Shown: positions 57,641-64,000 of the stretch, in pieces
Layout: the number at the start of each line of letters is the position of its first letter
How positions within the stretch are numbered: position 1 is the stretch's first letter
Source: Notolepis coatsorum
Taxonomy: Eukaryota > Chordata > Actinopteri > Aulopiformes > Paralepididae
Length of the DNA: 64,000 nucleotides
Reading direction: 5' to 3'
Assembly (NCBI GenBank): GCA_963971535.1
Contig: OZ020589.1
Location: 53,480,888-53,544,887, forward strand
Made by a program: the position numbers and the translations under genes
The notes under the pieces: model-generated
Told to the model about the DNA's origin: nothing
The model's input: only the letters and a program-made list of their open reading frames with translations
The model's database searches: none

Positions 57641-60169
57641 TCAATTTTCTTTGTGTCCCGCTGTGATTAGCTTGTTAATCTCAGCGCGGTACACCGTCTC
57701 TTGAGCGGGGTCTCTGGCTAGGCGCCGCTCTGTGTTCAATAGATACCGCTCCGTCGCTTCTTTTGGGGCGTGGAAGGTAGGCATACCCTCTCGCCTCAGG
57801 AGTGGAGTTGCGTATCTCATCACTCCGTTGACTTTGACTCTCTTTGTCCCTTGCTCGAGGAGGGCTATAGCGTAAATGTCTTCCTTGGAACGAATGTCTT
57901 TCTTTTCGTTCTTAAAGGGCATTGTCTCTAGTGTCCATAGCCTCTCGACATGCTGTAGGAGGGTGGTGTCTTCTTCTGTCACTCTGGAGTGGAGGCAGCT
58001 AGTGGCTGCTGTTCGGTTAAGAGCCTTAGCAAGGGGGCCTTGTAATGTCCATCCTAGGCGGGTCTCGACTGCTGCAGGACAGCCTCTGGGCCCTGTGTGG
58101 ACCCGGTCAATCGGGACGATGAGGTCTGCATGGTCGGAGCCTATCAGCAGGGTCGGGGTGGCACCGTCTATGAGCGGTATAGGTAGTTGACGCAGGTGCA
58201 CATATTTATCCATCAGCTTGGCGATGGGGTAGGTGTACTGCGACAGGCCTATTTCTTGGCTGGTGAAAGCGTTAGTAATCCTATACCGTCTCTCTGGCTG
58301 CCCGCTTGCTGCGATAGTGAAGGAGACATTCTCGCCCTTTATCGTCTTTAGATCTCTTCTTATTGTCCGAATCGTCATCTGGTTTTCGCTCCCCCGCAGC
58401 CCCAGCTGGGCCGCAGCGGACGCGAGGAGAAGGGTCTTCTCTGACCCGTCGTCAAGGACGGCGTAAGTGTCCATGACCTTATCTTGGTAACTCAGTGTTA
58501 CGCGGACCACCTTTAAGAGCACCCGGGCGCCCCCGCTGCTGGCGGGGTCAATGTACATAACACTTGCCTTTGTGCTGCTTGAGGGTGCAGGCTTTCTTCT
58601 GTTACTGTCGTGTAGGACATCTAGGTGGGCTCCGTCACACCGACTACACCTCTTCTTTAAGCGGCAATCGGCTGCCATGTGACTGCGCGCACATCGGTAA
58701 CAGCGTCGGTTGGACTTTATCCATTGACTCACCTCGTCGGCGGTCATCTTCTTGAACGTGTCACATTGTGACAACCAGTGTTCCTTTTCGCAGTACGGGC
58801 ACACCATCTTCCACTTCTCTTTCATCGAGGGGGTACTGTGGTTCTTGCTGCTCGGTACTGATTCTGATTGGTGCATGACGGTCACCAATCTGCGGCCATC
58901 GTTTGCTCTCCTAGGTCCCTCTCTGGAGCTTGGTGTGCTCCGCATGAACGTATCCAACCGTAGGCTGTTGACTTCTCTCGCCAGGAAGTCGGCTAGGTCT
59001 AGGAGGGATGGCTCGGGACCGTTAGGATCACGGTGGTCTCTTTGCCGCCTGAAGCGCTCTTGTCGGGCGGGCGGAAGCTTCTCTAAAATCCTCTCGACAT
59101 TAGAGTTCGCGTACAGTTCGTGCATACCCTTTTCTCTTTGCGCTCCCAGCATCCCTACCAGGGATTGTACCTTGATAGACAGGTCATCTAGTGAGCGATT
59201 GTCTGTGGCTGGGGGTAGGCGGTCAATATGCCTTATCTCTTGTATTACGTAGTCCCATATGCGTCCATATCTTTGGTCGAGTGCTGCTAGAGCCGCGGTG
59301 TATGGGGTAGTAGAGGTGGCATAGGCCAGCGCTATATTGTGCGCTCGGGGCACCTTGAGGTGCTTCAGTAGGATAGCATACTTGTACGGTTCATCAGCTA
59401 CATCGGACATCACTGTCTCTAAGCACATTCGTAGCTCCGTGTACTGTGCTCTGTTCTCGTGGGTGAAGTCCGGAAACGTCGGTGTGCCAATGTATGATGC
59501 CATGGATGGCTGGCACATCGGTGAGCGTTGGAAGAGAGGCCTCCTAGGCGAGTCTCCTCTTACGCCTCTTGGTGGGCTGGTACCTGCTGGGTACCATGGC
59601 CCGTGTATCCAGGTGCTGTTCCTCGGGGCTGGTCGTGCGTCAAGCTCACCCGTGAATTGAGTCGGGGGTCTGTAGCGTAGAGCCGCGGGGGTAGAGCCTG
59701 GGCTGTACTGGACCTCCTGGTCCTGTGGAGTACTGTGCTGCTGTCGGGCTTGACTCTCCTCCTCTCCCTCTTCTTCTTCCTCTGGCAGGTCCTCTAGATC
59801 CTGTAGTCGTCTATTTAGCCTCTCCGCGGTGTAGACCGTTTCTTCCTTGTAGCTGGGTCTCACTTGGACCGGTCGGGGAAGGGGTTCGGAGGGGGGTATA
59901 GGCTCTCTCTGGTGGTCGGGCTCAGGGTCGCTTGATCGGGTAGGGGAGGGTGCCCTTGACCCTTGTCTTGACGAGGCCCTGGAACCCCGTGCGGAGGGAG
60001 GGGGTGTTGCCCTGGTGATCAGCTGCTCCATTATCTGCGCTTGTAATCGGTCGCGCTCGGCTTCGCGCTTGATGAGAGCGAGGTCGCGCTCTGCTTCTCT
60101 TTGGGCACCGGCAGCGGCGCGCTGGGCTTCGGCGGCGGCGCTCTGGGCCGACCCCAGCTCACGGTCCAA
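57641..60169 (-). CDS. gag: BEL/Pao gag and aspartic protease
   Basis: The frame has 842 codons. The N-terminus (1-50) is an Ala/Arg/Glu-rich likely coiled coil, then a Ser/Pro-rich and acidic linker (60-180). A gag capsid-like domain (about 225-410) follows. Next come zinc knuckles: CPYCEKEHWLSQC (457-469), a CCHC box C490-x2-C493-x3-H497-x4-C502, and a further C508-C511-H515-H520 cluster. A retropepsin-like domain with the active-site motif VLDDGS (571-576) is next, then the start of the RT region up to the stop. There is no ATG at the 5' end: coding sequence merges at 60145 into the 38/41-bp minisatellite, so the true N-terminus is lost or unrecognisable. The stop at 57641 lies in an A-rich stretch where pol continues in the +1 frame. 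Confidence 0.85.
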   Translation of the reverse strand: MDRELGSAQSAAAEAQRAAAGAQREAERDLALIKREAERDRLQAQIMEQLITRATPPPSARGSRASSRQGSRAPSPTRSSDPEPDHQREPIPPSEPLPRPVQVRPSYKEETVYTAERLNRRLQDLEDLPEEEEEGEEESQARQQHSTPQDQEVQYSPGSTPAALRYRPPTQFTGELDARPAPRNSTWIHGPWYPAGTSPPRGVRGDSPRRPLFQRSPMCQPSMASYIGTPTFPDFTHENRAQYTELRMCLETVMSDVADEPYKYAILLKHLKVPRAHNIALAYATSTTPYTAALAALDQRYGRIWDYVIQEIRHIDRLPPATDNRSLDDLSIKVQSLVGMLGAQREKGMHELYANSNVERILEKLPPARQERFRRQRDHRDPNGPEPSLLDLADFLAREVNSLRLDTFMRSTPSSREGPRRANDGRRLVTVMHQSESVPSSKNHSTPSMKEKWKMVCPYCEKEHWLSQCDTFKKMTADEVSQWIKSNRRCYRCARSHMAADCRLKKRCSRCDGAHLDVLHDSNRRKPAPSSSTKASVMYIDPASSGGARVLLKVVRVTLSYQDKVMDTYAVLDDGSEKTLLLASAAAQLGLRGSENQMTIRTIRRDLKTIKGENVSFTIAASGQPERRYRITNAFTSQEIGLSQYTYPIAKLMDKYVHLRQLPIPLIDGATPTLLIGSDHADLIVPIDRVHTGPRGCPAAVETRLGWTLQGPLAKALNRTAATSCLHSRVTEEDTTLLQHVERLWTLETMPFKNEKKDIRSKEDIYAIALLEQGTKRVKVNGVMRYATPLLRREGMPTFHAPKEATERYLLNTERRLARDPAQETVYRAEINKLITAGHKEN

Positions 60170-62357
60170 GGGTCCCCCATGGGAGGAGCCGACCCCAGCT
60201 CACGGTCCAAGGGTCCCCCATGGGAGCCGACCCGAGCTCACGGTCCAAGGGTCCCCCGTGGGAGCCGACCCCAGCTCACGGTCCAAGGGTCCCCCATGGG
60301 AGCCGACCCCAGCTCACGGTCCAAGGGGCCCCCATGGGAGGAGCCGACCCCAGCTCACGGTCCAAGGGTCCCCCGCGGGAGGAGCCGACCCCAGCTCACT
60401 GTCCAAGGGTCCCCCGTGGGAGCCGACCCCAGCTCACGGTCCAAGGGTCCCCCATGGGAGCCGACCCCAGCTCACGGTCCAAGGGTCCCCCATGGGAGCC
60501 GACCCCAGCTCACGGTCCAAGGGTCCCCCGTGGGAGCCGACCCCAGCTCACGGTCCAAGGGTCCCCCATGGGAGCCGACCCCAGCTCACGGTCCAAGGGT
60601 CCCCTGTGGGAGGAGCCGACCCCAGCTCACGGTCCAAGGGTCCCCCATGGGAGCCGACCCGAGCTCACGGTCTAAGGGTCCCCCGTGGGAGCCGACCCCA
60701 GCTCACGGTCCAAGGGTCCCCCATGGGAGGAGCCGACCCCAGCTCACGGTCCAAGGGTCCCCCATGGGAGGAGCCGACCCCAGCTCACGGTCCAAGGGTC
60801 CCCCATGGGAGCCGACCCGAGCTCACGGTCCAAGGGTCCCCCGTGGGAGCCGACCCCAGCTCACGGTCCAAGGGTCCCCCATGGGAGCCGACCCCAGCTC
60901 ACGGTCCAAGGGGCCCCCATGGGAGGAGCCGACCCCAGCTCACGGTCCAAGGGTCCCCCGCGGGAGGAGCCGACCCCAGCTCACGGTCCAAGGGTCCCCC
61001 GTGGGAGCCGACCCCATCTCACGGTCCAAGGGTCCCCCATGGGAGCCGACCCCAGCTCACGGTCCAAGGGTCCCCCGTGGGAGCCGACCCCAGCTCACGG
61101 TCCAAGGGTCCCCCATGAGAGCCGACCCCAGCTCACGGTCCAAGGGTCCCCCGCAGGAGGAGCCGTCCCCAGCTCACGGTCCAAGGGTCCCCCGTGGGAG
61201 CTGACCCCAGCTCACGGTCCAAGGGTCCCCCGTGGGAGGAGCCGACCCCAGCTCACGGTCCAAGGGTCCCCCATGGGAGCCGACCCCAGCTCACGGTCCA
61301 AGGGTCCCCCATGGGAGCTGACCCCAGCTCACGGTCCAAGGGTCCCCCATGGGAGCCGACCCGAGCTCACGGTCCAAGGGTCCCCCGTGGGAGGAGCCGA
61401 CCCCAGCTCACGGTCCAAGGGTCCCCCGTGGGAGGAGCCGACCCCAGCTCACGGTCCAAGGGTCCCCTGTGGGAGGAGCCGACCCGAGCTCACGGTCCAA
61501 GGGTCCCCCATGGGAGCCGACCCGAGCTTACGGTCCAAGGGTCCCCCATGGGAGCCGACCCCAGCTCACGGTCCAGGGTCCCCCGTGGGAGGAGCCGACC
61601 CCAGCTCACGGTCCAAGGGTCCCCCATGGGAGGAGCCGACCCCAGCTCACGGTCCAAGGGTCCCCCATGGGAGCCGACCCCAGCTCACGGTCCAAGGGTC
61701 CCCCATGGGAGCCGACCCCAGCTCACGGTCCAAGGGTCCCCCATGGGAGGAGCCGACCCCAGCTCACGGTCCAAGGGTCCCCCGTGGGAGCCGACCCCAG
61801 CTCACGGTCCAAGGGTCCCCCGTGGGAGCCGACCCCAGCTCACGGTCCAAGGGTCCCCCGTGGGAGGAGCCGACCCCAGCTCACGGTCCAAGGGTCCCCC
61901 ATGGGAGCCGACCCCAGCTCACGGTCCAAGGGTCCCCCGTGGGAGCCGACCCCAGCTCACGGTCCAAGGGTCCCCCATGGGAGCCGACCCCAGCTCACGG
62001 TCCAAGGGTCCCCCATGGGAGCCGACCCCAGCTCACGGTCCAAGGGTCCCCCGTGGGAGCCGACCCCAGCTCACGGTCCAAGGGTCCCCTGTGGGAGGAG
62101 CCGACCCCAGCTCACGGTCCAAGGGTCCCCCGTGGGAGCCGACCCCAGCTCACGGTCCAAGGGTCCCCCATGGGAGCCGACCCCAGCTCACGGTCCAGGG
62201 TCCCCCGTGGGAGGAGCCGACCCCAGCTCACGGTCCAAGGGTCCCCCATGGGAGGAGCCGACCCCAGCTCACGGTCCAAGGGTCCCCCATGGGAGGAGCC
62301 GACCCCAGCTCACGGTCCAAGGGTCCCCCGCGGGAGCCGACCCCAGCTCACGGTCCC
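60145..62357. repeat. 38/41-bp minisatellite at the gag 5' end (about 56 copies)
   Basis: The unit has CGACCCCAGCTCACGGTCC, AAGGGTCCCCC and ATGGGAGC segments. A 41-bp form has an extra GAG (GGAGGAGC), and GTGGGAG, CGGGAG and GACCCGAGC variants recur. The first copy is contiguous with gag coding sequence. The + strand has no stop codon in any of the three frames over most of the array, which creates several long but meaningless frames. Confidence 0.95.
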
Positions 62358-62655
62358 GTTTGGCCACATTACACATTAAATGCCAGAGTGTGATGGCATC
62401 ACGAATTATTGTTAAAAAAACACAAAGTGAAATATTTTCAATATATCAAATGCAAAGTCGATTTTTCTGGCGGGGATTATTACAGGCTAGCATGTGTTAA
62501 TGATTAGCAACAACACGGATTTTGATGGATTTTTTATTTTTTTTTGTACTGTCAGATTTACAACTCTTTTCAGAAAAGTGGGAGTATTTTTTTTTATCTA
62601 CAAATAAAAATGGTTATGATCAGGGTTGAAGTTGAATAAAAGATTTATGAAAAAA
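62358..62655. other. Short intergenic stretch
   Basis: AT-rich, no gene, no LTR-like sequence. Confidence 0.5.
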
Positions 62656-62837
62656 GTGCAGCTGAGTGGCACAGTGGGCAAGGCGCTCGCCACTAACGCA
62701 GGAGATGCTGGTATCTAGCCCAGCTCTCGGCGTTGCTACCAGCTTGGCCGGCCGTCATACTAACACAACTGGCAGTGTTAGAGGGTGGGAAAGCCGGTGG
62801 GTGGGGATTGGACGTTGTGGACGAGAGGGCCTACCTG
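62656..62837 (+). mobile_element. tRNA-derived SINE
   Basis: A perfect pol III A box TGGCACAGTGG lies at 62667-62677. CAGGAGATGCTGGTATCTAGC stands where the B box would be and is decayed. It is a different family from the SINEs at 34-39 kb. It is directly followed by LINE sequence with a 13-bp repeated GGGCCTACCTGGA at the junction. Confidence 0.6.
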
Positions 62838-63474
62838 GAGGGCCTACCTGGAAGAGGTCAAGGTCCTGGCGGGATGGTGCCAGGAAAACAGCCTCTCCCT
62901 GAACGTCAGCAAAACAAAGGAGATGATTGTGGACTTCAGGAGGTCGGGGGTCAAGGACTACAGCCCCCTCAGCATCGACGGGGCACCGGTTGAGAGAGTC
63001 AACAGCTTTAAGTACCTCGGAGCCTACATATCCGAGGACTTGACATGGACCACACACATTGACAGTGTTGTGAAGAAGGCACGACAACGCCTCTACTTCC
63101 TCAGGCGCCTAAGGAAGTTCCAAGTCAGTCAGAAGATCCTTAAGAACTTCTACTCATGTACAATAGAGAGCATCTTGACCGGCAACATCACCTCCTGGTT
63201 TGGGAATAGCACTGCACAAGACCGAAGCAGACTACAAAGAGTGACACGTTCAGCCGAACGCACAATTGGAGGGGGGCTCCCCACCCTCCAGAACATTTAC
63301 AACAAGCGTTGCAAGGGCAAGGCTAAGAGAATCATTAAAGACTCCAGTCACCCGAACAACTGCCTCTTTGAACTGCTGCGGTCAGGCAAGCGATACCGGA
63401 GTCTCAAGGCGGGCACAGAAAGACTCAGAAGAAGCTTCTATCCCCAGGCCATCAGGCTGCTAAACGAACAATGA
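62838..63474 (+). pseudogene. LINE reverse-transcriptase C-terminal region
   Basis: The frame is open from the truncation point to TGA at 63474. It begins just after the catalytic FADD position with the conserved WCQENSLSLNVSKTKEMIVD region, then FKYLGAYISEDLTWTTHIDS, CTIESILTGNITSWFGN and SFYPQAIRLLNEQ. The polymerase palm and endonuclease are missing. It is nearly identical to the fragment on the other strand at 38 kb (differences such as THSA/ARSA and KAGTE/MASTE), which makes it a useful guide to the frame break there. Confidence 0.85.
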
Positions 63475-63958
63475 ACACTACACAACAACAACCACCAAAC
63501 GCACATAGCACACACATCCACACGCACACACTCACTTTAAACAAACACACTGTAGCACCCACTCCACACACTTTATAGCACACACCCACTTTAAACAAAC
63601 ACACTGTAGCACCCACTCCCCACACTTTATATTTATTGATGAAGGATTGCACTACAACTCGTATACCTTACTGTAAATTGTACCTAAATTGTACCTCATC
63701 CCATTTCTGCTTTGCACTATATAGTACTGTACATTAGTACACTGCATAGTATTGTATATTATATGGTAACTCAGGACATTGTACATATGTCTATACCGAA
63801 CACTGTGACCTCATTTTCATCTTCTAAATTACATGCTATACTATGTTATTTGATACTATCTTGTCTAGCACAGTCTCTGGAGCGTAACAGTAAGAAGCAT
63901 TTTGTATGAAAGTATTCTGTACTTCTGTATGACAACTATTAAAGAAACTTGAACTTGG
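62838..63958 (+). mobile_element. 5'-truncated LINE
   Basis: RT C-terminal frame, then a 3' UTR with a duplicated ACTTTAAACAAACACACTG block (about 63533 and 63588). The terminus is ATTAAAGAAACTTGAACTTG. It is the same family as 37629-38607, in the opposite orientation. Confidence 0.8.
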
Positions 63959-64000
63959 ACAGCGACTCCTACAGGTCGGTTGGTGCGCCTGTACAGCAGA
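63959..64000. other. Window edge
   Basis: Too short to interpret. Confidence 0.3.

Larger units (their letters stand above)
53484..60144 (-). mobile_element. BEL/Pao LTR retrotransposon lacking a visible 5' LTR
   Basis: Minus-strand order is gag, protease, RT, RNase H, integrase, then a purine-rich tract and a probable 3' LTR. The domain order and sequence are those of the BEL/Pao superfamily. The gag 5' side passes directly into a minisatellite and no second LTR is seen in the window, so the copy is incomplete or its 5' part was displaced. Confidence 0.85.

Noticed and set aside
60015..62500. Long plus-strand frames (up to 564 codons) over the 38/41-bp array
   Set aside because: All three frames are open because the unit lacks stop codons. 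They run antisense to gag and encode only the repeat.

Overview
This is vertebrate DNA, most likely from a ray-finned (teleost) fish. It has spliced exons with GT/AG boundaries, several 5'-truncated LINEs of the Jockey/CR1/L2/Rex type, tRNA-derived SINEs, a BEL/Pao LTR retrotransposon, numerous hAT-like elements with 8-bp target duplications, and long CA, ATT and TCAA microsatellites. There are no bacterial-style operons. The window is dominated by repeats; the only host-type gene visible is the 3' end of one membrane protein gene.

Bases 1-28632 are one giant minisatellite with a basic unit of 51 bp (48-54 bp variants), roughly 430 copies. It is interrupted by four near-identical 960-bp non-autonomous hAT-like elements (388, 6288, 11734, 18462) and one 5'-truncated LINE (26047-27946). 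The four elements share the same target duplication and the same flanking repeat variants. A single insertion was therefore followed by tandem amplification of a 5.4-6.7 kb composite unit (a higher-order repeat). Directly downstream on the + strand, exons at 28926-29243, 29671-29828 and 30445-30492 have compatible splice phases. They encode a Ser/Thr/Pro-rich ectodomain, one transmembrane helix and a short cytoplasmic tail. The Ser/Thr/Pro-rich frame of the last minisatellite units can splice in phase to them, so the array may be (or descend from) the VNTR exon of a membrane mucin. The 5' part of this gene is outside the window.

From 30.5 to 50 kb lies a mosaic of LINE 3' ends, SINEs, MITEs and further minisatellites: 39 bp at 33.2 kb, 45/47 bp at 35.0-36.2 kb, 21 bp at 44.4-45.0 kb, and 43/47 bp at 45.6-48.9 kb. 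The last of these is split by a 1167-bp hAT-like element.

Bases 50337-53421 form a compact, apparently complete DNA transposon on the minus strand. It has an intact 792-codon ORF, a TATA box, a poly(A) signal, short terminal inverted repeats and a probable 7-8 bp target duplication. The protein shows hAT-like landmarks (D, D, CxxH, RW, E) but does not look like a canonical hAT transposase; it is the most interesting protein in the window. Bases 53484-60144 hold a BEL/Pao retrotransposon on the minus strand (3' LTR, pol, gag-protease) with a one-base frame break between protease and reverse transcriptase. Its gag 5' end dissolves into a 38/41-bp minisatellite (60145-62357), and no 5' LTR is visible. 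The window closes with a SINE and a truncated LINE (62656-63958).
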